DNA of 6,379 nucleotides from Elusimicrobiota bacterium (GTDB lineage Bacteria; Elusimicrobiota; Elusimicrobia; Elusimicrobiales; Elusimicrobiaceae). The notes below the pieces were generated by a model. The model was not told the DNA's origin, made no database searches, and saw nothing but the letters and a program-made list of their open reading frames with translations. The stretch's first letter is position 1; every line of letters starts with the position of its first letter. The position numbers and the translations under genes are program-made. Shown here one piece after another: positions 1 to 6,376 of this stretch. The DNA is taken from positions 1 to 6,379 of the forward strand of contig JAIRLH010000081.1 in the NCBI GenBank assembly GCA_031259485.1. Reading direction: 5' to 3'.

Positions 1-1332
1 AAGGTTTGGGGCAGACATCCGCGCGATATCTCGGCCGACTGGGGCGCGCAGCGCGTAAAAGGCATATCAATAAGCGCGGTAATAAAAAACGCAGTACGCA
101 GATTGTTCAACCGCAAAGCGCAAGCGAAAGAAACCTCTCTTATTGAAGAGTTCCTCTACCCGAAATTCGGTCCGGGGCAAATGTGGGAAACCTTCGCGGG
201 GAAAGTATCGGAGCTGGGAGGAGAATTGAAACTCCGCCACAAAGCCGTTGCCGTGCGCGCCGACAGCGTGCTTTGTTCGGTAAACGGCGGCAGAGTAACA
301 TTGCCGGCCGATATTATTGTGTCGTCAATGGCTTTGAAAGATCTGGCCGCCGCAATGGATAATGTGCCGGAGCAAATACGCCGTATTGCAGGCGGGCTGC
401 CGTACCGCGATTTTGTTACAATCGGCTTACTTATAGACAAACTGAAACTAAAAACCGGTAAAGCTGACGGACTTATACCGGACTGCTGGATTTATATACA
501 GGACCCGCGCGTGAAATTGGGGCGCCTGCAGATTTTTAACAACTGGTCGCCCTATATGGTTGCGGATCCGCAAAATACCGTTTGGGCGGGGCTGGAATAC
601 TTCTGCAACGAAAGTGACGAGTTTTGGTCTATGAGCGACGAAGAAGCGCGGGCTTTTGCCATCCGCGAGATGCAAATTATCGGCGCGATCAGCGGCGGAA
701 ACAGCATATTGGACTTTTGCCGCATGAAAGTGCAAAAAGCATATCCCGCATATTTTGATACCTATAATGAAATCAATAAGTTCGCCCTGTGGCTGAACGC
801 CGTGCCAAATTTGTATTGCATAGGCAGAAACGGCCAGCACCGCTACAATAATATGGATCACTCCATGCTTACGGGCATTAAGGCGGCGCGCTTAATACTG
901 GACGGCTCAGCCGAACGCGCAGGCTTATGGGACATAAATACAGAGAGAGACTACATTGAAAGCAAGTCAAGCGGCATGCGGTATGCTGGCGTACGCCGGA
1001 GTCGGCGGCGCCGCGGCGATTGCCGAGTGGGCGGCGTTCTGGCTCTGCAACGGCGTTTTTGGTTCGGGGATATATTCGGCTACCGCAACAGGGCTGTTGT
1101 TAGGGACGATAGTCAATTGGTTTGTGGGGCGTACAACCATGTTCCGCAAGCAGGCGCGCAGCGGGGATTTTTGGCCGGTGTTCGCCGTCAGTTTAATAGG
1201 ATTCGGTTTAAACTTTTTGCTGATGTGGCTGCTGTCCGGCATTTTTTCAATTATGCCGCTGCCCTCAAAAATTATCGCTACCGGCGCGGTATTTTTTTGG
1301 AATTATATCATCAGAAGAACAATAATATATAA
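1..1332 (+). CDS. FAD/NAD(P)-dependent oxidoreductase (amine-oxidase/UGM-like), 5'-partial, with aberrant read-through C-terminus
   Basis: The frame is open from base 1, so the start and the N-terminal FAD-binding Rossmann motif lie outside the window; the TTG at 103 is internal. Family signs are KVWG..P.DISADWGAQRVKG near the left edge, LIEEFLYPKFGPGQMWE at about 133-186, and the C-terminal flavin-binding block GRNGQHRYNNMDHSMLTG at about 820-875. This matches the amine-oxidase/protoporphyrinogen-oxidase-like flavoproteins related to UDP-galactopyranose mutase that are common in polysaccharide or glycolipid loci. The substrate cannot be told from sequence. Family resemblance ends with DLW-type WDINTERDY near 928-954. 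Beyond that the frame runs 126 more codons to TAA 1330-1332, entirely out of phase with the overlapping GtrA gene, giving an arginine-rich tail unlike any domain. I infer that a small deletion near 952-957 removed the true stop. The family call is fairly sure; the true 3' end is probably near 960. Confidence 0.75.
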   Translation, partial: KVWGRHPRDISADWGAQRVKGISISAVIKNAVRRLFNRKAQAKETSLIEEFLYPKFGPGQMWETFAGKVSELGGELKLRHKAVAVRADSVLCSVNGGRVTLPADIIVSSMALKDLAAAMDNVPEQIRRIAGGLPYRDFVTIGLLIDKLKLKTGKADGLIPDCWIYIQDPRVKLGRLQIFNNWSPYMVADPQNTVWAGLEYFCNESDEFWSMSDEEARAFAIREMQIIGAISGGNSILDFCRMKVQKAYPAYFDTYNEINKFALWLNAVPNLYCIGRNGQHRYNNMDHSMLTGIKAARLILDGSAERAGLWDINTERDYIESKSSGMRYAGVRRSRRRRGDCRVGGVLALQRRFWFGDIFGYRNRAVVRDDSQLVCGAYNHVPQAGAQRGFLAGVRRQFNRIRFKLFADVAAVRHFFNYAAALKNYRYRRGIFLELYHQKNNNI

Positions 1333-1348
1333 TCCGAAGTCGTATTAA
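956..1348 (+). CDS. GtrA-family four-helix membrane protein
   Basis: This 130-residue protein has the size and layout of the GtrA/DPMS family: four predicted transmembrane helices at about residues 8-31, 40-58, 72-95 and 103-122. Helix 2 ends in VNWFVGRTTMFR and helix 4 in FFWNYIIRRTIIY, matching the family's N-x-x-x-x-R-x-x-x-F endings. GtrA-type proteins act in the inner membrane and are thought to help move polyprenyl-phosphate-linked sugars across it for modification of O-antigen, teichoic acid or other glycans. I chose TTG 956: the frame is closed by TAA at 935-937, a GAGAGA stretch at 945-950 could serve as a weak Shine-Dalgarno, and the next in-frame start, ATG 983, would fall inside helix 1 with no ribosome site. 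It overlaps the end of the oxidoreductase frame, suggesting translational coupling and a joint role in cell-surface sugar chemistry. The cargo is unknown. Confidence 0.8.
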   Translation: MKASQAACGMLAYAGVGGAAAIAEWAAFWLCNGVFGSGIYSATATGLLLGTIVNWFVGRTTMFRKQARSGDFWPVFAVSLIGFGLNFLLMWLLSGIFSIMPLPSKIIATGAVFFWNYIIRRTIIYNPKSY

Positions 1349-1449
1349 ACTTGGGTTTGCCCGACTGTCCGAGGCTTGCGCAGCTTCTCCCGCCCGTCCG
1401 TTACTATATTTTTCCTTAGATATTTACAGTAAGAGGAAGTAGTAGCAGA

Positions 1450-1548
1450 ATGACAAAAGAAAAGACACGATGACAACAGGCGCGGGGCGCAGTATGACAA
1501 CTCTGGATTGCTTCGGCCTGTCAAGTGAAATCCGTCCTCGCAATGACG
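1450..1548. repeat. Probable dispersed intergenic repeat with inverted arms
   Basis: Non-coding DNA between the GtrA gene and the terminator of the - strand gene. Bases 1503-1548 begin CTGGATTGCTTCGG and end CCTCGCAATGACG. The ATTGC (1507-1511) / GCAAT (1540-1544) arms, or alternatively GGATT (1505-1509) / AATCC (1529-1533), can pair. This pattern (on the other strand CGTCATTGCGAGG...GAAGCAATCC) resembles short palindromic intergenic repeats known from many bacterial genomes. Three ATGACAA copies precede it, at 1450, 1470 and 1494, and the element ends in AATGACG. A 68-codon - strand frame across it (1345-1551) reads MRHCEDGFHLTGRSNP..., a typical translation of such repeats and not a gene. 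Only one copy lies in the window, so the repeat status rests on recognition. The remaining bases of 1349-1590 show only weak hairpins (for example GGG 1353-1355 / CCC 1360-1362). Confidence 0.5.
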
Positions 1549-1591
1549 CATAACTGCTTTAAACTAAAACATTCTGAAAAGTTATAACAAT

Positions 1592-1621
1592 AAAAAACCC
1601 CCGCCATTTAAGCGGGGGTTT
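1592..1621 (-). terminator. Rho-independent terminator of the outer-membrane protein gene
   Basis: A perfect 10-bp inverted repeat, AAACCCCCGC (1595-1604) with GCGGGGGTTT (1612-1621), encloses a 7-base loop. Read on the - strand it is a GC-rich hairpin running into six consecutive T (complement of 1592-1597), starting about 20 bases after the stop codon at 1641. On the + strand the hairpin is followed by TTTGTGTTTTCT, so it may also stop transcription coming from the GtrA side, less efficiently. Confidence 0.92.
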
Positions 1622-1640
1622 GTGTTTTCTCTAATTAAAT

Positions 1641-2369
1641 TTAGAAAAGAACTTTGAAGTTTACGCCAACGATCGGGCTGGTTTCTGCACCATCGGCATC
1701 GGATTTTAAAAAACCTGCTCTGCCGAATAGGCCCATATTGTCCGAGAATTCATAACCGCCGATTGCGGAAACGCTATAAATCTTCTCATCATTGTCTTCG
1801 CCAAGACCGATAAAAACATAGTCAAAATCAACACCGGCGGCCAATTTTTCATTGAAGTTATAGAGACCGTAGACATATAAGCCGAGGTCTTTTGTCGTAT
1901 CGCCTTCTTTGGGGTCGTTAAAGGCAAAATTAACTCTTCCGCCGAAAGAAAATTCGTTTATATTCTTTTCGCCTCTAACAACAACGTCATAAACATAATC
2001 TTTCGTTTCAACGTCATTATCAAAAAGACCGAGCGTGACTTCCGCGCCGGCGTCAAGATTGAAATCCTGATCAACAAATCTATAATAGCCGAAAATCGTC
2101 GGATTATAGAAACCTTTTACATTTTTGCCAGCGGCATGGAACAAATTATATCCAATATCCGCGCCGACTTGGATATTATCTTCTATGGCATACGAGACTC
2201 TTTCGTTAAGGTCGTATGCGGTCGCGCCGTGTCTTTCATTGACATAGATTAAACCTGTGTCAGAAAGAACTTTGCCTTTGCTCTGCATAAAGAAAGGGCT
2301 TGTAAGCGTCAAAGCATTTGCGCTGGCTGCAAACAAGGCGAGCACTGCAAATGTTGCTATTTTCTTCAT
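1641..2369 (-). CDS. Secreted outer-membrane beta-barrel protein (porin-like)
   Basis: A 242-residue protein with a clear Sec signal peptide: MKK, a hydrophobic core at residues 4-15 and an ANA cleavage site after residue 19, leaving about 223 mature residues. The rest is made of alternating polar and apolar stretches rich in Gly, Tyr, Phe and Asn with acidic turns (for example IQVGADIGYNLFH, FSFGGRVNFAF, LGLYVYGLYNF, YSVSAIGGYEF). The end, VGVNFKVLF, has a terminal Phe as in BAM-recognised beta-signals. There is no cysteine. The size suggests a small barrel of roughly 8-12 strands; whether it is a diffusion channel, an adhesion or structural barrel, or an OmpA/OmpW-like domain cannot be said, and no peptidoglycan-binding domain is present. 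The start is secure: AAGGAG (2382-2377) lies 7 bases before ATG. It is a single-gene unit with its own promoter and terminator, and looks well expressed. The protein class is confident; the function is unknown. Confidence 0.85.
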   Translation of the reverse strand: MKKIATFAVLALFAASANALTLTSPFFMQSKGKVLSDTGLIYVNERHGATAYDLNERVSYAIEDNIQVGADIGYNLFHAAGKNVKGFYNPTIFGYYRFVDQDFNLDAGAEVTLGLFDNDVETKDYVYDVVVRGEKNINEFSFGGRVNFAFNDPKEGDTTKDLGLYVYGLYNFNEKLAAGVDFDYVFIGLGEDNDEKIYSVSAIGGYEFSDNMGLFGRAGFLKSDADGAETSPIVGVNFKVLF

Positions 2370-2417
2370 TTTATATCTCCTTGATGTTTCTATGTGTTAA
2401 AAACCTCTAACAAAAAT

Positions 2418-2445
2418 ATTATATAAAACTTTTATGCTAAGTCAA
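2418..2445 (-). promoter_or_regulatory. Sigma-70-type promoter of the outer-membrane protein gene
   Basis: On the - strand TTGACT (2445-2440) and TATAAT (2423-2418) are separated by 16 bases, within an AT-rich stretch with A/T runs upstream. Transcription would start near 2410, giving a leader of about 40 bases that contains the AAGGAG ribosome site. The near-consensus boxes suggest strong constitutive expression, as expected for an abundant envelope protein. No obvious operator repeat is visible. Confidence 0.8.
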
Positions 2446-2460
2446 ACTTTTTTCAAACAT

Positions 2461-2549
2461 TGGCGCGGCGCGCTGTATTAGAAGGCCTAAATTTTATATC
2501 ATATTATATATTGTATTTTTGATAAATCTCAAAATTTTAGGAAGCATTC
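2461..2549 (+). promoter_or_regulatory. smc upstream region with Shine-Dalgarno
   Basis: AGGAAG (2539-2544), with AGGA ending 7 bases before ATG 2550, is a good ribosome site and fixes the smc start. Upstream, the very AT-rich segment 2491-2526 contains several -10-like hexamers, for example TATATT 2507-2512, but no convincing -35 box at the right distance, so the promoter itself is not resolved. A GC-rich block (2462-2472) and a small inverted motif TTAG...CTAA around AGGCCT (2478-2490) lie between this and the divergent promoter. They could be a control site, but that is speculation. Confidence 0.4.
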
Positions 2550-5500
2550 ATGTATCTCAAAGCTATAGAAATAATAGGCTTCAAATCTTTCGCAGACAAA
2601 GTAAGGCTTAATTTTGAGCCTGGGGTATCCTGCATAGTGGGGCCCAACGGGTGCGGCAAGTCAAACGTTATAGATTCCGTCCGCTGGGCTATAGGGGAAA
2701 TGAGCTGGAAGAGCCTGCGCTCCGGCTCCATGGTGGATATAATTTTTAACGGCACGAAAAAACGGCCCGCGCTTAATATGGCCCAGGTCAATATGGTATT
2801 TGACAATACTTCCCGCAAACTGCCGGTGGACTTCGGGGAAGTGACGGTGGCCCGTAAAATCTTCCGCAGCGGGGAAAGCGAATATTTTTTAAACCGCGTG
2901 CAGTGCCGCCTAAAAGACATAAGGGAGATGTTTCTGGATACGGGCATCGGCGGCGAGGGCTATGCGATAATTGACCAGGGGTCTATAGAACAAATCCTTT
3001 CCGCCAGCCCCGAGCAGCGCAGGGAAATTTTTGAAGAAGTGGCCGGCGTATCCAAATACAAAGCCAAGCGCGACGAAGCGCAAAGGAAGCTGGAGCGCGT
3101 TGATATGGATATCGCCCGCCTCAGCGACACGCTGGCGCTGATAGCCGAGCAAATCAAAAAACTTGATTCTGAAGCCAAAAAAGCACGCCTATACCAAAAA
3201 TACCGCGAGGAACTTAAGGAGAGCGAGATCGCTCTCTCGCTTGAAAATATTAAAAGCCATGACGAGCGGATAAACGCCGCGCAGACCGAGCTTAACCCCG
3301 TAACTAAAGAGCTTGAAGATATTGCGGCGGCTGTTTCCGCGGCCGAGGGCGAGGTTGCCGCTTTAGACCTTAACCTCACGCACAAACAAAAAGAACTCAA
3401 TGAATTTAACGAGAAAATTGCCTCCTCCAAATACCAGATAGGTCTGCTTGAGGGAGCGATAAAGAACTGCGAAAGCCTCGCGCAGGAGCTGGGGCAGCAG
3501 ATACGCGCATACAGCTCTGAAGAAGAAATAAGCCAAAAACGCATGGCCGAGCTTACGCCCGCAATAAACGCGCTTAAGGAAAAACTGTCCGCGGTTGAGG
3601 CTGATTTTGCCCCGTTGCAGCAGAATTATAACCAAAAATACGAGGCTTCGCGCCAAAACGAGCGGGATCTTCATAAAGCCGAGGCGGATTTTGAGCAGGC
3701 AAACGGCAATTTATTCAATTTCTCCCAGCGCGAAATGGAACTCGGCGGCAAAATAGCTTTGGAAGATTCCGCGCTTTCGCATGAAAATAATAACCTGATA
3801 AACTTAGAGCGCACTTTACAAACGCAGGCCGCACAGATAAGCGCGCTCAAAAAAGAAGCGGAAGATTTAACCGCCGCGCTCGCCGCCAGGTCTGAGAGCC
3901 TTGCAGCGGTCAAAACCGCGCAGCAGCGGGCGGCGGAGCAGGTTGCGCAGCTGGCTGCCAAAAAACAGACTTTGGGCGAAAAGTCCAATGCCTTAAATGC
4001 GCAAAGGGCATCTCTGAACACCAAAATGCAGATGATACAAACGCAGGGCAAAAACGACCCTTATTGGGTCGGCGCAAAACTGGTGGAGGAGAGCAATATT
4101 GCCGGCATCGGCGGCACGCTGCGCGAAAATATTAAAATCCCGCAGGAATACGCTTTGGCCGCGCAGGAAGCCTTTGGCAAATTTCTGGATTCCATAATCT
4201 GCGATACCATGCAGCCCGCGCAAAAGGCTATTGATATTTTGAAGCAAAACGGCAAAGCCCGCGCAAGATTTATAATTTTGGACGCCGTGCCCGCCGCCGC
4301 GCAACAGGCAACAACAGCGCAAAACGCTTTGCTGGATAAAATAATTTATCCGGAACGCCTGCGAGCCGCGGTACATTTTATGGCCGCGGCATACAGCGCG
4401 CAGGACGGCGCGGTATCGGAAGGTTTTTGGATATCGGGCGGCGCGAGCGATGTCAAATCCCCGGAAGCCTACTGGGGCGAGGAAGAAGAAACCAAAAAAG
4501 AGTTGCGCCAAATCTCGCTGCAGCAGGAAGAGACGGATAAAGAGACCGCCGCCGCCGCCGCCGCGCTGGCCGAGCTGGAAGAAAGCCTTGCCAAGCTGCG
4601 CGTCAAATATCAGGAAGAGGCTTTGGCCGTAAATTCCGCGCAGAATAATTTAAATAATAAAAAGCGTTCCCTTGCCGATATTGAAGCCCATGCCGCCGCC
4701 GCCGCCAAAAACAAGCGGGACATACTGGCGCGCATAGAGACGCGCAAACAAAATTCCGCCGGTTTAAAGGAGAAGCTGTCGGCGCTTAGCAAAGAGTATG
4801 AGCAGGCCAAGCAAGCGGCTGAGACTCTGCGCCGGCACCGCGCCTCATTGCAGGCTTCGGCAACAGCGCTAAAAACCGAGGTTGAACAGGCAAACGCGAA
4901 ACTTTACGAAGTAAAAATCCGCAAAAACAATCTGGAGCTGGATTTGAAATCCACCTCCGCCGAAGAGACCGCCCTGCAATCGGCCGCCGCCAAACGCGCG
5001 GAGCAGATTGTAAAATCCAACGAACGCATTGCCTCGCTTGACGGCGAAAAGCTTTCAAACGAAGCTAAGTTGGCCGCGTTGCGCGATAATCTGGCCGCGC
5101 TGGAAATTGACGAAACAAAACTGCGCGACAGCCTTAATCTTCTGAAAACCGATTTTAACGCGAAAAATACCGCGCTCAACAAAAGCAAATCGCGCGCAAG
5201 CGAACTTACCATAAAAGCGCACGACTTGGAAAACACGCTCACAAACCACCGCCGCCAGCGCACGGCCATAATCAATAATTTGCTTGAAGCATGGAATACC
5301 ACGCCCGAGGAAGCCCGCATGAAATGGGGCGATAAAGAGGTGGATTTGGAGCGTGTCAAAATGATGCGCAAACGCATAGAAAACATGGGCGCCGTAAATA
5401 TGACCGCGCCCGAAGAATACGACGCGCTTACCGCGCGCAATGACTTCCTTCGCAAACAAATAGAAGATTTGGAAACGGCCAAGCGCGACCTTAAGACGGC

Positions 5501-6023
5501 CATAGCCAAAATCAACGCCACCACAAAAGAAAACTTTAAATATACCTTTGAACAGGTGAAAATGCATTTTAAATCGGTATATCAGACATTATTTCACGGC
5601 GGCGAGGCCGAGCTTACCTTAACAAATCCTGATAATGTGCTTGAAACGGGCATAGACATCGCGGTGCAGCCGCCGGGCAAAAAGCTGCTGAACATATCCG
5701 CGCTTTCAGGCGGGGAGAAGGCTTTAACGGCGATTTCGCTGCTGTTTGCTTTTTTTACGCACAACCCGTCGCCCTTCTGCATACTGGACGAGGCCGACGC
5801 CCCGCTTGACGAGGCGAATGTGGAGAGATTTATAAATCTTATAAAAGAATTCTCGCAACGCACGCAGTTCATAGTGGTGACGCATAATAAGCGCACAATG
5901 GAAGCGGCGCAAATGCTCTACGGCATAACAATGGAAGAGAGCGGGGTATCAAAAGTTCTCTCTCTTAACCTTGCGGATCAGAACGCCCAAACCCGCGAGC
6001 TTATAAATTCCGCATCAAAATAG
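2550..6023 (+). CDS. smc: Chromosome segregation protein SMC (condensin ATPase)
   Basis: A complete 1157-residue bacterial SMC of near-normal length. The N-terminal head has Walker A GPNGCGKS (31-38, Lys37), the R-loop Arg57 in GEMSWKSLRS, and the Q-loop IIDQG (Gln143). The first coiled coil runs from about 165 to 500, with the conserved ARLYQKYREELKE segment near 213-225. The hinge lies around 515-632, from AGIGGTL to WISGG. The second coil runs to about 935. The C-terminal head starts at GAVNMTAPEEY (from 947) and has signature LSGGEKAL (1052-1059), Walker B ILDEAD with Asp1080 and catalytic Glu1081, D-loop PLDE (1085-1088) and switch His1112. All ATPase residues are intact, so it should be active. 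The dimer, with ScpA and ScpB (not in this window), is known to load on and compact DNA and to aid origin segregation. Two GCC tracts encode Ala runs in the second coil (667-672 and near 715-719). The start is supported by AGGA 7 bases upstream. It is apparently monocistronic, divergent from the barrel gene. Confidence 0.98.
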   Translation: MYLKAIEIIGFKSFADKVRLNFEPGVSCIVGPNGCGKSNVIDSVRWAIGEMSWKSLRSGSMVDIIFNGTKKRPALNMAQVNMVFDNTSRKLPVDFGEVTVARKIFRSGESEYFLNRVQCRLKDIREMFLDTGIGGEGYAIIDQGSIEQILSASPEQRREIFEEVAGVSKYKAKRDEAQRKLERVDMDIARLSDTLALIAEQIKKLDSEAKKARLYQKYREELKESEIALSLENIKSHDERINAAQTELNPVTKELEDIAAAVSAAEGEVAALDLNLTHKQKELNEFNEKIASSKYQIGLLEGAIKNCESLAQELGQQIRAYSSEEEISQKRMAELTPAINALKEKLSAVEADFAPLQQNYNQKYEASRQNERDLHKAEADFEQANGNLFNFSQREMELGGKIALEDSALSHENNNLINLERTLQTQAAQISALKKEAEDLTAALAARSESLAAVKTAQQRAAEQVAQLAAKKQTLGEKSNALNAQRASLNTKMQMIQTQGKNDPYWVGAKLVEESNIAGIGGTLRENIKIPQEYALAAQEAFGKFLDSIICDTMQPAQKAIDILKQNGKARARFIILDAVPAAAQQATTAQNALLDKIIYPERLRAAVHFMAAAYSAQDGAVSEGFWISGGASDVKSPEAYWGEEEETKKELRQISLQQEETDKETAAAAAALAELEESLAKLRVKYQEEALAVNSAQNNLNNKKRSLADIEAHAAAAAKNKRDILARIETRKQNSAGLKEKLSALSKEYEQAKQAAETLRRHRASLQASATALKTEVEQANAKLYEVKIRKNNLELDLKSTSAEETALQSAAAKRAEQIVKSNERIASLDGEKLSNEAKLAALRDNLAALEIDETKLRDSLNLLKTDFNAKNTALNKSKSRASELTIKAHDLENTLTNHRRQRTAIINNLLEAWNTTPEEARMKWGDKEVDLERVKMMRKRIENMGAVNMTAPEEYDALTARNDFLRKQIEDLETAKRDLKTAIAKINATTKENFKYTFEQVKMHFKSVYQTLFHGGEAELTLTNPDNVLETGIDIAVQPPGKKLLNISALSGGEKALTAISLLFAFFTHNPSPFCILDEADAPLDEANVERFINLIKEFSQRTQFIVVTHNKRTMEAAQMLYGITMEESGVSKVLSLNLADQNAQTRELINSASK

Positions 6024-6039
6024 TTTGGCTGTAATATGT

Positions 6040-6056
6040 TGGCCCCCGTAGGGCCA
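6040..6056 (+). terminator. GC-rich hairpin after smc, possible terminator
   Basis: TGGCCC (6040-6045) and GGGCCA (6051-6056) form a 6-bp stem with a 5-base loop, 17 bases after the smc stop. A second small hairpin, GGCA (6057-6060) / TGCC (6067-6070), follows directly. Neither is followed by a T tract, so an intrinsic terminator is not well supported. It could be a transcript-end stabilising structure or part of an intergenic repeat. Confidence 0.3.
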
Positions 6057-6071
6057 GGCAGGGCTTTGCCG

Positions 6072-6280
6072 TCATAATCCGGCCAGTACTTTATCAATAT
6101 CCGCGATTATGGCTGAATCAATAAAATTATTTGCGCCATGTCTTTCATAGAATTGAAATCCGGCTCGTCTGCTTTTTTGCACTTGGGATATCCGCTTCCG
6201 TTTTCACGGTCATATACCGAGAGAGGGGGGGTATCATAGAATAAATCCGCCGCGAAAAGGCGCGCAATTTGTCTAAATGT
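6072..6280 (-). pseudogene. Coding-like remnant, frameshifted, unknown family
   Basis: No intact gene is present after smc, but the - strand reads like protein in two pieces. From 6280 down to the stop at 6109-6107 there are 57 codons (TFRQIARLFAADLFYDTPPL, then SVYDRENGSGYPKCKKADEP, DFNSMKDM...). In a second frame the stretch from about 6160 to TGA 6074-6072 reads YERHGANNFIDSAIIADIDK then VLAGL. Joining the two near 6130-6150 would give a plausible C-terminus of about 65-70 residues. The first frame is closed upstream by TAA (6283-6281), has no start codon before the Met residues near its end, and lacks a ribosome site, so this looks like the tail of a decayed gene convergent with smc. I do not recognise the family. 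Chance cannot be excluded at this length. Confidence 0.27.
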
Positions 6281-6367
6281 TTAATTTTTGCCGGCTTTCA
6301 AAAATTGTATAATTTTAGCTATATCGGCGCAATGCTCTTAATGCATAATATAATTCCCCGCAGCTGA

Positions 6368-6376
6368 TGATATAAT
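6368..6376 (+). promoter_or_regulatory. Possible extended -10 promoter at right edge
   Basis: TGATATAAT is a perfect extended -10 (TGnTATAAT) pointing rightward out of the window, in an AT-rich stretch. Another TATAAT lies at 6308-6313. No good -35 box is found at the usual distance from either, although an extended -10 can work without one. The gene it might serve is beyond the window, so this stays tentative. Apart from the hairpins and the coding remnant, I see nothing else in 6024-6379. Confidence 0.25.

Noticed and set aside
156..861. Two - strand frames antisense to the oxidoreductase (156-440 and 448-861)
   Set aside because: The + strand frame shows clear family motifs throughout. 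The antisense frames show none.
1345..1551. 68-codon - strand frame starting MRHCEDGFHLTGRSNP
   Set aside because: It is the translation of the intergenic repeat element, has no ribosome site or domain, and such peptides are a well-known false gene call.
1590..1625. Hairpin considered as a CRISPR repeat or regulatory RNA
   Set aside because: There is a single copy with a perfect stem and T tract just after a stop codon, fully explained as a terminator. No repeat-spacer array exists anywhere in the window.
2960..3544. 194-codon - strand frame inside smc, rich in Ser/Leu/Arg
   Set aside because: It lies wholly antisense to conserved SMC head and coil. The Ser/Leu/Ala richness is the expected mirror of the Glu/Lys/Ala codons of a coiled coil.
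4450..4632. 60-codon + strand frame with a poly-proline stretch inside smc
   Set aside because: A +1 shadow of the GCC tract (GCC read as CCG, proline) with no independent support.
4904..5567. Long overlapping - strand frames (206 and 170 codons) inside smc
   Set aside because: Antisense shadows of the second coiled coil, with no ribosome sites or recognisable domains.
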